A DNA stretch of 64,000 nt from Artemisia argyi (GCA_030686995.1 CM060704.1:108506542-108570541), one strand, 5' to 3'; counted from the stretch's first letter, positions 44,401 to 56,689 are shown. Made by a program: numbers and translations. Notes: generated from the letters alone by a model not told the origin.

Positions 44401-45265
44401 AAGTTAAAGTATTTTTAGTAATTTTATCAGATTTTTATATTATCATTTGGTATTTTTAGATTTAATATTAGTTTTATTGGTAATTAATTAATATTTAAGT
44501 CTTAAATAGCAAAATTAGTTTTTATAAAGTAAACCCTAGCTTTTATAAGTTGTAAAATAATTTCAGGAATTTTCTTATAATTTTTACTGTTCATTTTCTT
44601 TTTTTCTTAATTTAAAATAGTTTAAATTAATTAATAATTAGTTTTTAATTAATAGTAATTATTAAAAAAGTAGGAAAAATATATTTTCAGTTTGAAAATT
44701 AGTTTTATAATATTTTAGATTTTTCCAAATTTATTTTTCATATTTTTAGTGTAATTTCATAATTAGTTATAATTTAGGTTAGTTTAAATAATTAATAAGT
44801 AATTAGTAAATAGTAATTAATTAATAATAATTAATTAAATAGTGTAAAAATTAATTTTAATTTTCTAAAAATTTTCTTTTATTATTAGGATTGTAAAAAT
44901 GTAATTTTCGTATCCGTAGGTATTTTATTTCTTAAAACTCGCGTTTTATTTTGTATGTCTACGTAAATTTAAATCAGACGTACGCGTTTTTTTGGTTTAA
45001 AACGTTTCTGGTTTTTCCTAATTTTCCAGTCTTATTCATATATCTTATTTAAGTTATTTTTTTGGAGATTCCTTAGTATAACCAATCTCAAACCCTTTTC
45101 CGTCCAAATTCACCCAATCACAAACCCGTTTGATAACCATCCACACCTCGTCGGGACATAACGAGCCGGGGAAACCCTATATTTCGCGGAGCATTGAGCC
45201 TAAGGAGTTTGACTATATTGACCACATCCGTGGTTGACTTTAGTTGACTGCTTTTGCCTCAATCA
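41459..45265 (+). repeat. 3' LTR of element A
   Basis: 3,807 bp, TGATGAGTGCT to CTCAATCA, followed by GTAGA. The TATA box is at 42466-42474. It matches the 5' LTR closely. It lacks about 36 bp present near 26957 and the S1 insertion. No gene inside; the ATG-led frames near 41717 and 43762 are chance. Confidence 0.93.
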
Positions 45266-45270
45266 GTAGA

Positions 45271-46670
45271 CCGTAACCTCTTGATGAAATCCTCAACTAA
45301 TATGAGACACTGAGCACTACAATGTAACTCCTTCAAGTGATAGCAAATGTGACATTAAGCACCTTCAGTTTGTAGATAATACACCAATTTGCTAGATTCA
45401 TCAAGTCTTTAAGATATGATAAGAACACGTATCCAAGAAACTCCACTTCAACTTCAAATAAGTGATAAACAATCTTCTTCGTAATCAATTCTTCCAATAT
45501 GAACAAATACGAGCCTTTTGAAACCGTTAAGAACAAAAACTTCTTCCTGTGGGTGTGAACCGAATAATCATTCTATGTGTGTAAACTAATATCAATCAAA
45601 CTCATCGCGACTTCCCCTTACTCCTCATAACACGCAGCAGTACTTTGAATAATCAGACAGTACTTTGAGAAGTCGAGCAGTACTTTGATTGAACGGAGCA
45701 GTACTTTGTAACAGTACTTTCAAGTATACCAAATACAAACAACAGTACTTTAATTCAATGGAGCAGTACTTTGAATTAATACGAACAGTACCTTGTAGCA
45801 GCAGAAATTTACGAGAGCAAGTATTTTCAATAACGAGCAGCAGTTTGAGTAGCAGTATTAAAATAAACATCGACCAGTACTAAAAAGAACCAAACAACAC
45901 AAACTCATATGCCATATGCGTTTTGAATCTCTGCCCCAACATATGTTCTTTGTAAATAAATACCACTTCCCATGAACAATTAATACCTCTCTACACAAGC
46001 GTCAAATATCTATAGAAAAGCAGTACGAGGTTCCTTCACTTCACCACTTTGATTGCACCACATGCAACAAATATATGTACTCACCGACCCACTAACATTC
46101 AATATTAAAACCATTGAAGATCAGATAAGTACGAGAATAAAAAGAATTCTTGAATCACCAATTAATATGCGAACCACATGTGACAAACCATCCCCTCAAT
46201 CGACTTAAAATAATGCCTATTGATCACATGCAGTCAATCGACCCAACTGACCTGCTATCTTGAATATAGTACGAGGTAAAATATTGTGGGAGTAAACCAA
46301 TTCTTATTCTCCACCGACCCATGTGATAATGAACCAATAATTTCACAGTACGAGATTATTAAATCCTCAGCCGACCCATGATCATTAAATTAAAATATAT
46401 ACAACGTTACCTTCAATCAACCAAGCAGGTATGAATTGATATTAACACATGCACTAGTCGACAAACATATGACCATATTAATTCACCAATCAAAACTCAA
46501 CTTGCATAATAATAATATACCCACTTTCATAAACCTCGAACAAATCAATTAGTACATTAACTGAAGTAATCGATCGTACACCAGAAACCATAAAAATTAG
46601 ATCGAATTTTCTTCAAAACGTATATCGACAACAAAAACCTTGTAGAATCCCTAGATCATGAGCTAACCTA
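45271..46670 (-). other. Internal remnant of element D, no recognisable ORF
   Basis: It lies between element A and a minus-strand PBS/LTR, so it should be the 5' internal part of a minus-strand copia element. I find no gag. About ten CAGTACTTTG-like words cluster at 45640-45890, the reverse complement of the CAAAGTACTG word of family B. The phrase GACCCATG/GGGTCGG-type recurs at 46085, 46315 and 46375. Confidence 0.5.
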
Positions 46671-46682
46671 GCTCTGATGCCA
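46671..46682 (-). promoter_or_regulatory. Primer-binding site of element D (tRNA-iMet type)
   Basis: On the minus strand it reads TGGCATCAGAGC, one base different from the usual TGGTATCAGAGC, 2 bp from the LTR end. Confidence 0.75.
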
Positions 46683-46684
46683 AT

Positions 46685-47058
46685 TGATAAGATCGTTGAT
46701 AGCTCATCTAGGGTTAACAATAATAAAGACAACAATCATGCACAGCGGAATAAGTAAAACATCTTTATTATTGAACAAGGTTTTTACTTATCATTCACTT
46801 CTCTAACGATTACAAACTACTTAACATGTTCTACCTTGATCAAGTAGAACACATTATCTAAACTAAAACACTAAACCCTAGGCGTTTATCTTCTATGCCT
46901 AGGTTACACACACACCTTTACTAGACGTCTACATTGTTGAAGACTTGTATGAATAAAATCCTACACCCTTGATCTCTTTATATAGAGAGATATTAGGGTT
47001 TACAAAATAATACGAAGGACTAATAAATAAAACTTCTTTTGCAAGCAAGTCCTTCCCA
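46685..47058 (-). repeat. 5' LTR of copia remnant D
   Basis: On the minus strand it starts about TGGGAAGGACTTGC (47058) and ends ATCTTATCA (46685), about 374 bp. A TATA box (CTATATAAAG) lies at about 46986-46975. No partner LTR is in the window. The outer end is uncertain. Confidence 0.65.
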
Positions 47059-47468
47059 TCTTTTGTAGAATTCCTTCTGTGGAAAACTAGAAGGGGGGTT
47101 GAATAGTTTTACGTCCTTTTTAAATTTATTACCAAAATATTTTGTAGCTTATTAAAAACTTTCGATTCGATCTCAAGTGAATTCAAGTGACAACCAATAT
47201 AAGCAATTCTAATCTAATAATGAAAGTATTGAAATGTAATGAAGAAAAGATAGAGTTAGAAAGATCAAACCACAACACGCGAATTTATAGTGGTTCGGCT
47301 ACAAGGACACCTTCCTTGCCCTACTCCACTCCCCGAGTACCACACTCGAGAGTTTTCTTCACTATGTCAACAAACTCCTTATGGTGGAGAAACCTTACAC
47401 ACCTTAGCTTACACAAGTTAACGACACTAAGCTAAATGTCGAGTTCTAATCGTAGCTAGAACCAATCT

Positions 47469-47544
47469 CACAACTTCTTCAAGGCTTCACACCTTCTTCA
47501 CACCTTCACAACTTCTTCAAGACTTCACACCTTCTTCACACCTT
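47469..47544. repeat. 38-bp tandem duplication in the LTR of E
   Basis: CACAACTTCTTCAAG(G/A)CTTCACACC... is repeated twice head to tail (47469-47506 and 47507-47544) with one difference, followed by a partial third copy. Confidence 0.85.
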
Positions 47545-47875
47545 GTCAACTTCACACCTTCTTCTATGCACAACTAAGTCACAACTACTAAACTACTTTA
47601 CAACATACCTAGTTTCTACAATCAACAAATTCACACAACACTTTTACAAATATCTAACACTACTACAATATGAAACTAGCTAATCACAACACTACTACAA
47701 TTAGATGGATGTAGAGGAGTGTTCTTCTTCTTGCACTTGAGTGGATGAAGCTTTGGATCACTTGGAAACAAAGACTTATGAATTATATGATCAAAGGATT
47801 TTAGATCTAGAAATGGAGGTTGGATCAGAAAGTTTATAGTGCAAAAAGGTGAGAAAAATATGTGAAATGATCCAA

Positions 47876-47984
47876 TATTTATAGGGCCAGAAAATACTGT
47901 TCTGGAGCATGCTGGTCCCCTTAATTAGGGGGCGGTCCCCTTAATGATTAAGGGGGCCGCCTAGTAAAATTAAGGGGGCCGCCC
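47876..47984 (-). promoter_or_regulatory. Promoter of the E LTR: TATA box and palindrome cluster 1
   Basis: TATAAATA (47883-47876) with, 28 bp upstream on the minus strand, a cluster of CCCCTTAAT/ATTAAGGGG elements. These include the 19-nt palindrome CCCCTTAATGATTAAGGGG (47937-47955) and GGGGGCCGCC boxes. The promoter role is inferred from position. Confidence 0.6.
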
Positions 47985-48342
47985 TCCTGAACGTTGGAAA
48001 AGTTTTTCTGGATAAAATTTGCCCTTTTTGGTTGGAAATTTGAAATCATATCTATGTAGTTTAATATAACAATACCAAAAATGATTTACAAATATATATA
48101 AAATGTTAATATCATTTTATAAAAAGTTATGTCTTAAGACAAGGTTTCCTTTGATCATGTAATGCATAAGATGCTTAGTTTATGCATACCTTAAGTGATA
48201 TTAGATGTAGAGGTAAATGTTTGTTACCAAATACTTGTTTACGTCTTAATCTTGACTTAATTTGATTTGAGTTTTGTGATTATCAAAACATAGGTTTATT
48301 GAGAGATATTAATAACATTTTTAAACATTATTTATATCAACA

Positions 48343-48838
48343 ATCTCCCCCTTTTTGATGATTACAAAACTTAAACTCATTAACTCAAAAATTAGTTTTT
48401 AAACAAGTATTTTAGTGAGTTTATATTTACTTCTCCCCCTTTTTGTAGAATCAAAAAGGTTATGCCGACAATTTTCAAAAATTGAAAATTTGACGGGAAG
48501 TTATCTCCCCCTTGATGTGTACTCCCCCTCGTTTGAGGGCACCAAGAGAACGAGCTATGGAATGCTTTGCAAAACAAAAATATTAGAAGCACAAGTATAT
48601 GCATGCAAACATATATTAGGTGATAAAAAAATAAGCATGGTTGAAAGAAAGCATTCATATTAAAGAAATGATTGTGTCAAGACACAACATACAAGTAGCA
48701 ATAAGGATTACAAGTAGGAAAGCTAGTACACAAATAAACAACTAGGAAAATACATCATCATGCAAAGAGTACATGGTCTTCATAGAGCTTGCAAGCAAAA
48801 GGGTGGTATAGGCTTTATTTATTAAGCATATCAAATGC
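48343..48838 (-). other. 3' non-coding region of E with four polypurine-like runs
   Basis: On the minus strand, AAAAGGGGGAGAT-type runs occur at about 48343-48356 (adjacent to the LTR), 48431-48445, 48505-48515 and 48521-48531. This pattern of multiple tracts is a Sirevirus signature. No gene. Confidence 0.75.
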
Positions 48839-49438
48839 TTAATTTGGAGAGCATGATGGTGACGGTGGAGGAATGGGTGAGAATTGTGGTGGAGGAATGA
48901 TTGGAGAGGATGGTGGAGTTGGTGGTGGTGGTGGGTTGGTAAGCAAATGTTCAATATATGAAAACATATATTGAATTTCATCTCTAAGGCCAAAGATGAC
49001 GGTGCGGTTGTGGATGCAACAAAGACAAGTATCCCCATGTGATTCAAGTAGCCTCCAAGGCACGGGATTGGCAAAGAATGGTGGTGTAATTGGTGGAGAT
49101 GAAAGATGAGTATCAAGAGGTGTTATTGGTGAAAGTGAGATGGTAAGATGGGTGGAGATAGGTTCTTGTGTAGGAAGTGGTGATGATACTTGTGGTGACA
49201 AGTGTGAGTTGATGTAGTCCTTGATTGATGAGGTTGAGGGTATGGAGGATGAGGAAGTTCCATGAGTGGAAGGTGTTTTAGATGGTGCATTGGGTGCACT
49301 TGGGGATGAGCATTTGGGTGGAGGTGATGGGGTTTTGTTGTCTTCATTTGTTAAGTCAATGAAGAGTTGTTTTGGGGGGATGACCACAAGCTTTTGTTTC
49401 TTGGAGGCTTTGGAGTGTGAGGTGCTTGGTGGAGTCAT
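48839..49438 (-). CDS. Extra ORF1 of element E (199 aa, Pro/Ser-rich)
   Basis: Intact from ATG 49438-49436 to the stop at 48841-48839. The start is supported by a TATA box 50-57 bp upstream (49495-49488). The N-terminal part is basic (SKASKKQKLVVIPPKQ) and the middle is Pro/Ser/Thr-rich and disordered. A short conserved core follows (HGDTCLCCIHNRTVIFGLRDEIQ), then a poly-Pro tail. I recall this core from Asteraceae retrotransposon ORFs annotated only as hypothetical. The CxCC-x-H cluster could bind metal; that is a guess. It lies between the polypurine runs and ORF2, in element orientation, like the env-like or accessory ORFs of other Sireviruses. I see no signal peptide or transmembrane segment, so an envelope function is not supported. 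Confidence 0.65.
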   Translation of the reverse strand: MTPPSTSHSKASKKQKLVVIPPKQLFIDLTNEDNKTPSPPPKCSSPSAPNAPSKTPSTHGTSSSSIPSTSSIKDYINSHLSPQVSSPLPTQEPISTHLTISLSPITPLDTHLSSPPITPPFFANPVPWRLLESHGDTCLCCIHNRTVIFGLRDEIQYMFSYIEHLLTNPPPPPTPPSSPIIPPPQFSPIPPPSPSCSPN

Positions 49439-49712
49439 GATGATTTAGATGATAAATGATGAGATGAAGAATGGTGATTATGGAGGGAATTTATAGTATG
49501 GAAATGGTTGTTTTAGGTATGTATTTGAAATGGTTGAATGAGATTATAAAATCAGTTGGGTTAAAATGGGAAATGGTAGCTGATACTAGAGAAAGGGTTC
49601 ACAAGATGCAAAAGAAAACAGTGAACCCAGTTCCAGATGGCCGGACCCCTTAATTGTATGCCGGCCCCCTTAATGATTAAGGGGATCGCCTAGGGAATTA
49701 AGGGGGCCGCCC
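49439..49712 (-). promoter_or_regulatory. Putative internal promoter of E ORF1: TATA box and palindrome cluster 2
   Basis: TATAAATT on the minus strand at 49495-49488, and cluster 2 at 49638-49712 with CCCCTTAATGATTAAGGGG (49666-49684) plus the same GGGGGCCGCCC end as cluster 1. Order and spacing of the boxes match cluster 1 in the LTR, so this looks like duplicated LTR promoter sequence driving ORF1. Confidence 0.55.
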
Positions 49713-49822
49713 ATCTAGTGTTTTCCCAGACGACCAGAAACCCAAAATTTGCAGAATTTGGTGATTTTTCAAGTGTGTTTTTCCAGCAAGCTCTATTAGA
49801 AGTATATACTCTAGGAATGATG

Positions 49823-49926
<104 letters not shown>

Positions 49927-50142
49927 CCAAATTTTGCATGCAAATTAACATATTTTAATCCACATTGAAAAGAAGCATAGCATAACATTAAGATAGTAGC
50001 ATGATAATAGTTAAAGTCTAAACATCATTCAAGAGATAAACAAGAAATAACACAAGTATTTCCGAATAAATCGGACAAATAGAAAACCATACAAATGTCT
50101 AATAGAAACAAATAATAACAAGTAGCAATACGTCAATATCTT

Positions 50143-51387
50143 CTACTTCTTCTTCTTTCCAAGCATCTTCCTAAACATCTTCCCAATGGATTTGAATCAT
50201 CCTCGAAGTTCTTCATGTATTTGTTGTTGACGGTTGATGATGGACGTTTGACGAGTGAAGAGAAGCTCATCGATACGTTCATGAGGAAGAGGAACTTGAT
50301 ACTCGGTATCGTCAATATCGGAAAGATTTTCAACAAAGGTCGTGGGGGATGGAGTACTAACACGTGAGGTGTTTTCCTCCTCATCATCATCATCCTCACG
50401 ATGAGATGTAGAACCACGAGGCCTAGAATACAAAGGAACAAGAGATTTTCCTTTGTCACTTCGAGAACGACGAGTACGAACACGAGTAAGTTGGTTCAAA
50501 GTAGGAAGGATATGAACGTAGTAATCTCTTTGAAGATGTGGGTAATGTTCCATCACATAACGATAAAGTCGTGTGAGGAACATACCATAAGGAAGAATTG
50601 CATTTGGGGTGTTTTTGGCGGACATGATTCGATGAATAAAAAGATAAGCCAAGTTGTATTGCTCTTCAGCAACTACACAATACAACATGTGGGCAATGCT
50701 CCCCGTGACATGATCACGGTGACCACCAGTACCAAACGCATTCTCGCGAATGAGTTCTTCCCACTTTTTCATATCTTGGCTTAACTCTTTGAGGAGGATT
50801 TGATTTGCATGAATATCGACATTCTTCGACTTGATTACTCGACTAGTCGTATGACGTTCTAGTTCAAGCATTCGACGAATGTCTTTAGGACTAGGAATCT
50901 CAGAATAGTAGGGGCCATCCTGAGGACGATTTCTTTCAAGAGAGGAAAGATCCCATTCATTTGAGAAAATGGCCTGGCCGTTGTATGGGATTATAAGAAT
51001 TTGTCCAAATTGAGCAAGAGTAAGAGTGATGAATTGATTTTGAATCATGAAGGAAATGAGGAGATGACCATAGGGATCGGTTTGCACCGTCACTTGGCTA
51101 TAGAAGTCGAGGATAAAACGAGGAATGATTGGTTCGTTGACTTGGAAAAGACATTCAAAACGAATATTGGAGAACATTCGTTTTGAATGTCTTTTGGAGA
51201 ACATTCGTTCAGTTTGATCAGATTCATAGAAAGATGGATCGAAAATTCTTCCTTCGTGAATGTTTCTATTTTCAATCGGACGATAGAAACATGCAACTGA
51301 AGGAGACATGCCGGGAGTAGAAGAGACATTTGGAATGTATTGTTTGGTTTTGGAGACATCACCAACCGTGGTCTTAGGCATTTTCAC
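50143..51387 (-). pseudogene. Extra ORF2 of element E (about 414 codons, one late nonsense codon)
   Basis: Open from ATG 51387-51385 (MPKTTVGDV) to TGA 50199-50197, where GGA would be expected. The same frame then runs 17 more codons to a TAG at 50145-50143 and ends in KKKK. The body has a conserved segment: MSPSVACFYRPIENRNIHEG, VPRFILDFYSQV-like, LAQFGQILIIPYNGQA, RENAFGTGGHRDHV and MLYCVVAEEQYNLAYLFIHR. An Arg-rich stretch (RVRTRRSRSDKGK) and an acidic DDDDEEE follow. A short duplication, MFSKRHSKRMFS, is specific to this copy (about 51150-51210). I recall this family as common beside copia pol in Asteraceae. Function unknown. It may also be functional with the slightly shortened tail. Confidence 0.72.
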
Positions 51388-51440
51388 CTAAACAATATAA
51401 CAACAAAAATAAAATTAATATAAAAACAACTATCATGCAT

Positions 51441-51446
<6 letters not shown>

Positions 51447-51531
<85 letters not shown>
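51447..51531. repeat. (TA)n microsatellite
   Basis: About 42 dinucleotides, 60 bp upstream of the start of E ORF2. Confidence 0.97.
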
Positions 51532-51534
<3 letters not shown>

Positions 51535-52521
51535 TATGCAATATTTGTGGAACGAAATTCTACTTCGACACAAAAAAAAATATTCTATGAAGTAGTTTCA
51601 CAATGTTCCTTTTATTTTTGATTTTAAACTCGTTTAGAATATATGACGTCAAAGAGTATGATATCATAATTCATTTCGAAGTAAGGCTAGATATATATTA
51701 GATTATATATCTTCCATTTTATAAGAGTTTGACACAACATAAGCTTGTTTAAAAAATTAAAATGCGAATTTTAGTTTTCAAAAATATCTTTCTCGAGATA
51801 AACCAAACGCTCCCTTAACTAGATAAAATTATCCTAAAACATCAATATATATATTGATTATATATCTTGATGACATCTATTGATTCTAGTAGTATTAACA
51901 AATTTTATGAGCTAGTTTTAAGTTTCAAATAACCACATATAGTTATAGTTTGTTCATGAACCAAACACCCATGTTGTCTCCATGAACCATTTTATAACGA
52001 ATTGAAAAGTATGTTTTGATTGTTTATAACATTAAAACAATGTAATGTAGTAAGTTTTAAATAGTTTTTAAGAGTTATATCAACAATGTGCCTTTTGAAA
52101 AATAAAATTCAACAAGGGTTTATGGGCGATTAATGTTTTTGACAAAATGATATGTTATACTAAATTTGAGTTGCAATACATCATCCTAATCCTATGGGAA
52201 GCATTTGGTAGTTCAATTCCTAGCTTCTATTTCACTAAAATTTGAATTAAAATAAATTTTAATAAAATGCCTAATTATTGATTAGACACCAAATTGAATG
52301 AAATGTGATGAAATGCATGTTGGAAAACTTACAAAAGATGTTGTTATATGTTTGGTTAACGTTTGCCCCTTGCGAAACAACCCCGGATTGGTGATATGGT
52401 GGAGGATTTTGATGGTTTTGGGTGTTTTGGTTCGTACTCAGCAGTGGTGGGGAAGAAATGTATGAGCAAATGGAGTGTTTGGGAATGAAAATAAGGTGGA
52501 AAACGGATTTGAGAGTGTCAG
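51532..52521 (-). other. AT-rich region upstream of E ORF2
   Basis: No gene, repeat or convincing promoter seen. It separates palindrome cluster 3 from ORF2. Confidence 0.6.
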
Positions 52522-52598
52522 ATGGCCGGTCCCCTTAAACATTAAGGGGACCGCCCCCGATAACAAGCCGGTCCCCTTAATCTTTAAGGGGGCCGCCC
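52522..52598 (-). repeat. Palindrome cluster 3 of element E
   Basis: Two palindromic boxes, CCCCTTAAACATTAAGGGG (52531-52549) and CCCCTTAATCTTTAAGGGG (52573-52591), with GGCCGGT and GGCCGCCC flanks as in clusters 1 and 2. The box order differs from those two. No TATA box is evident next to it. Confidence 0.8.
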
Positions 52599-53143
52599 TT
52601 GAAAATTTTGAATTTTTGCGGAATTAGTTTCTGGAACAAATATATTTATACGTATATAATTAGATTTATAATATATCAAAAATACGTAAACATTTATTGG
52701 CACGATGATAAAATACTTAACAATTTTTAATTACCGTTTCGATAATTAAAATGTACCTTTGACAATTTTGGATAAAATGATCAAAGTGTTAAGTTGATGA
52801 GGGGTTTGAGGTGTGTTCGGGAATATGTGAATAAGTGTATATATGTATATATGTATATAAGTATAAATGTGTGTGAAAGATGGGTTGATGGGTGAGGTTT
52901 GAAAGATAATCGCGGAGATAGAATATAGTCGGTGAAAGGAGTTTGTTTCATCCATAGTGTTCACGTGCGAAGGCATTCTTGCATGATAAAAGTCCACTTG
53001 ACTCATATCCCTTCATCATCATGAGTTTTCTAAAAGAGGACTTAATAGAATAACGCGAGGGGGAAGGAAAGGGTTCGATAATGAACAATTTCCTGGAGTT
53101 CTAGAAAGTCAACTAATGACGTATCTAGGTTATGTGCAAGTAA

Positions 53144-53206
<63 letters not shown>

Positions 53207-53998
53207 ATATAATAAGTATAAGAGTATATATATATAAGTATATATATGATCGAACAAATAGAGGGAAATTGTCACAATTCGTAATTTCATGTCCTGTTTC
53301 AAACGTCGAAATTCCAATTTTTTTTATCTCGGAAAGTTACTATTCACTTTTACTATTCACAAAACACTATTCATGTCCAAAAATTTTTATTTCATATTCT
53401 CGTAAGTTAAACTATTTTAACGATAATCCGAGAGTTTGACGCTCGTCGGATCATTTCTGCTAAAATCACGAAGCCGTGTCCGAGATTTACATTCAGGTTT
53501 AAACGTCCTTCCGGCATCCCGATATGTCCATAAAACACTATAAACAATAAAAATATGATTTTCTTTCATTTTACGACAATTCTAAAAGTTTTGGAATTTT
53601 ACGTTTTTCAGTTCAGCGTTTTACGCGAATTACGCGTTTTTGACCCGCGTTTCCAGTTTTAACAACGTTTATGCAACCCGATGGGGCTTACCATTCATTT
53701 TATATTTTCTTATGGAGTATTTTGACAAGTTTAGTCATTCTTTCAAGTTTCGTATTTTTACGATGCCCGGATTTACGTTTCGCGATTTAAAACTTTATGG
53801 TTTGCGATTAACGGAACCAAAACCGACTCCGTGACCCAGATAACACCAAGCTTCTTACATACTCATCCCAAAACTCACCATGTGCAGCCCCCCCCCCCCC
53901 CCCCCCCCCCCCTTATCCAAGGATACTTGAACTTGTCCCTTTAATTACAAAAATGCCATCCTAGTAACTAAATATCTAAAAACCTTGAAAACATAACA
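52599..53998. other. Unassigned region between E and F with microsatellite and poly-C
   Basis: A (TA)n tract is at 53146-53203. At 53330-53370 TACTATTCAC-like words repeat, as in some gypsy LTRs. A run of 25 C lies at 53888-53912. The ATG-led frame at 53006-52746 (minus) is not convincing. This is probably retrotransposon-derived, class unknown. The 5 bp before element F are TAACA. Confidence 0.5.
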
Positions 53999-55369
53999 TG
54001 TAACACCTAAAATCTGAGAACATGTGAAAAGACCAAAATACCCCTACAAGTTTAAAATTTAATTAAAAGTTTATAAAGTCTCCAAATAAATCCCAAACTC
54101 CTGACAATGCATAAGTTATGATCCAAAATAATTTTAACAACTTTATTTAACATTCATAAAAGTGGTAAAATTACCAAAATACCCTCACAAGGGCCGAATA
54201 AACCAAAATTGATTTTATTATGATTTAAATTGGTTTAAAAAGGATAACTATTGGATAATTAAGGAAGTATATCACCATGAATAATTGGGCTAACCTAAAT
54301 CACGAAATTTCTGGTCCATAAACCCCTCATCACACGGCATATTCTTTTTAAAAAACCAAAAACCATATCTTTTCTTTTAAAAACCCTAATTGCCGATTTC
54401 AATAAACACACAAACAATTCTCACAGCCCCCATTCGACTCACACAGCACTCCTGGGTATTTTTATGTGATAAACCAACATCCTAAGAAGCCAATAAAAAT
54501 CCCATTCGAATTGTTGAAGCCTTACACGATCGTAGCAATCGTTTTCTTTTGTCGAGCCCTAAAACAAAGGTAAATTCGTTATGTTTCATACGACCTCTTA
54601 TAAATTCATTTTCTATTTTTCCTGAGTTCCTTACATCATATATGATATTCGAAAAATGATTACAAGGTTTGTTGGTCGCGTTTGTTCTCGTGGGAATTTT
54701 TGGTGTCGTATTATCCAATTCAAGAGGTGTAATTCGTCCAGCCTATTCTATTTGTTCCAGATCTGGTCTGATATTTTTCTCACGTCTCTTACATCATATA
54801 AGTCTCAAATAAAATGTTCTAATCGATCCATGCATGCTCTATAACGTTTTGGTGAATTAAACCCTAAAAATGCAACAAAACTCTATATCATTGTATATGA
54901 ATTTTCTGGATATGAATGATAATTTTTATGAACTTCATATATTAATTATGATCTCGTAAAAATATGGGTTTGAATTATAGAAGCTTAAATCTCGTGTTGT
55001 GATTTATTTTATAAATCGGCTAATTAAGAAAACAATGAAGAAAATAAAAGAAACCCTAAATCGAATTAGGGTTAGGGTTTTTATGTTTGGATCTGGTAAT
55101 TAATGCATAATAATGATTGAGTAATGATTGTATAATGATGGCATAATGATTTTATGAAATTAGGGTTTGGTTTTGGTAACTTTAAAATAAATCCGATTGG
55201 AAAATAAAGTACAAGGGTGTGTTTTGCCAACTTTGAAACATCTGGGATATTTTTGTAAGATCATATATATCAGTAGGAATATGGGAAAAATATAACTTGA
55301 GGGTTCTAAGTGTAAATATTACAAGAAGTGAGTTAATTGTATTTAATTGGTGCGATTTGTAATTAATTA

Positions 55370-55740
55370 AAGTAGAGGGACTAAAAGTGTAATTTCTGGA
55401 AACTTGGGACTGATTTGAGTAATAAAATATATTCAGGGGGTTTTGTGCTAATTTGGTAATTTAATGGCTTAATATGTAATTATTAAGAATTAAAAGTTGT
55501 AATTGTAAATTAAAGGGTTAAATATGTAACTTTGATAACTTGAAGGATTTAAAGTGTAAATTGTGAATACTTGAAGGTATATTCGTATAACATGATAAAA
55601 TAAGGGATCATTATGTAAAATGGATAAGTTAAGGGTTTAGAGTGTAACTTTGAATACTAAAAGGTTTAAAGTGTAATTTTGGAAAGTAAATGGTTAAAAT
55701 GTAAAGTTATGAAACCCTAAGGACCAAATGTGTAAATATG
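55370..55740 (+). repeat. Degenerate ~33-bp repeat array in the LTR of F
   Basis: AAGGGTTTA-AAGTGTAA-TTTGAATA-like units recur roughly every 30-40 bp (for example near 55380, 55520, 55550, 55630 and 55665). The copy in the 3' LTR is at 62236-62606. Confidence 0.55.
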
Positions 55741-56689
55741 TTAAAAGATACTTTGATTCCATTAATAATGATTCAACTTTCTAATTATGGAAACTTTCTA
55801 AAAGTGGAAACTTACTATTTATGGAAACCTGTTAAAAGTGGAAAGTCACTTTAAATGCAAAGTTACTAAAACTGGAAAGCCGACTAAAATGAAAAATCTG
55901 AATTGAATAAGTTATTAATAATAAGCCGATCATTAATTCGTGTAGATTCGCTGAAGAAGGAGTTTTGCTTCCGACCTTTATGTTTTCTGTCATGTTTGCA
56001 CTTGCGGTTTAAGGTACAGATATTCTGACCTTTCTCAAAAGGTTTCTCATGATCTCTTTCATATTCTGATCCGTTAGTTCCCGAATTGATGCCATTGCTA
56101 TGATCCCCTTTACTTGAACCTTCTCTGTTGATCCCACTTGATATGACCTCCGTTATGAACCTATGCCATGAAAACCTTCTTAATGATACCATGGAAATGT
56201 TTTGAGAAGAACCGATTTGAAAAGATGTTTATAAATGATGCTAAATTTCTTTTTAAAAGAAAGGTTATTTAACTTTCATGAACCCTCTATTTTGAAAGAC
56301 CATTTTTATGAAAACTGTTTTAAAAGATTATTTAAATTGGACTTTTAATAGAAACTTTTGAAACGGACTTTTGAACTGAACCATGAATTGATTTTTGAAT
56401 ATGAACCTTGACCTGATAAACTCTGATTTGACCTTGAATACTATTTCTGATATGAACCCTTTGTTATGAACTGCTATTATGAACCTTTGATATGATTCTG
56501 AGATACACCTTTGCTATATGACCTTTTGTATGATATGAGACCTGACTCTTAGTTTGATACCCGAGCCATTTCTGTTTCCCTACCTATGGAGGTACCATAG
56601 GCATGTCTGTGATGCACCGCTGGCATGACTCATGTGTGGGTGAGTGATTTCTCACGCCGTCCCTTTTTATGATTACTATTATGGCCATT

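Larger units (their letters stand above)
26830..45265 (+). mobile_element. Element A: Athila-like non-autonomous gypsy element with giant LTRs
   Basis: 5' LTR 26830-34843 (interrupted by S1), PBS 34850-34867, internal region 34868-41447 (interrupted by S2), polypurine tract 41448-41458, 3' LTR 41459-45265. The target duplication GTAGA flanks it (26825-26829, 45266-45270), so the insertion is complete. Without the nested solo LTRs the LTRs are about 3.8 kb each and the internal region only about 2.7 kb. It has no protease, RT or integrase, so it must have moved with enzymes from another element. The PBS type and LTR style place it near Athila/Tat. Confidence 0.92.
47078..48342 (-). repeat. 3' LTR of element E
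   Basis: 1,265 bp in the + coordinates TGTGGAAAACTAG to ATATCAACA. The TATA box (TATAAATA, minus strand) is at 47883-47876. A palindrome cluster sits 28 bp upstream of it (47911-47984). The part transcribed after it contains a 38-bp tandem duplication. The CCCCCCTTCTAG end resembles other plant Sirevirus LTRs as I remember them. Confidence 0.75.

Noticed and set aside
52746..53006. Minus-strand 86-aa ORF near the E/F boundary
   Set aside because: The middle is translated (TA)-rich sequence (IYTYIHIYIY) and there is no relative or promoter evidence.
54482..54844. Short ORFs recurring at 61348-61710, also 55884-56192 and 62750-63058
   Set aside because: Recurrence is due only to the duplicated LTR of element F; no promoter context, codon bias or domain.
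55052..55080. Interstitial telomere repeat
   Set aside because: Only two or three AAACCCTA/TTAGGG units in inverted arrangement inside an LTR; far too few for telomeric origin.
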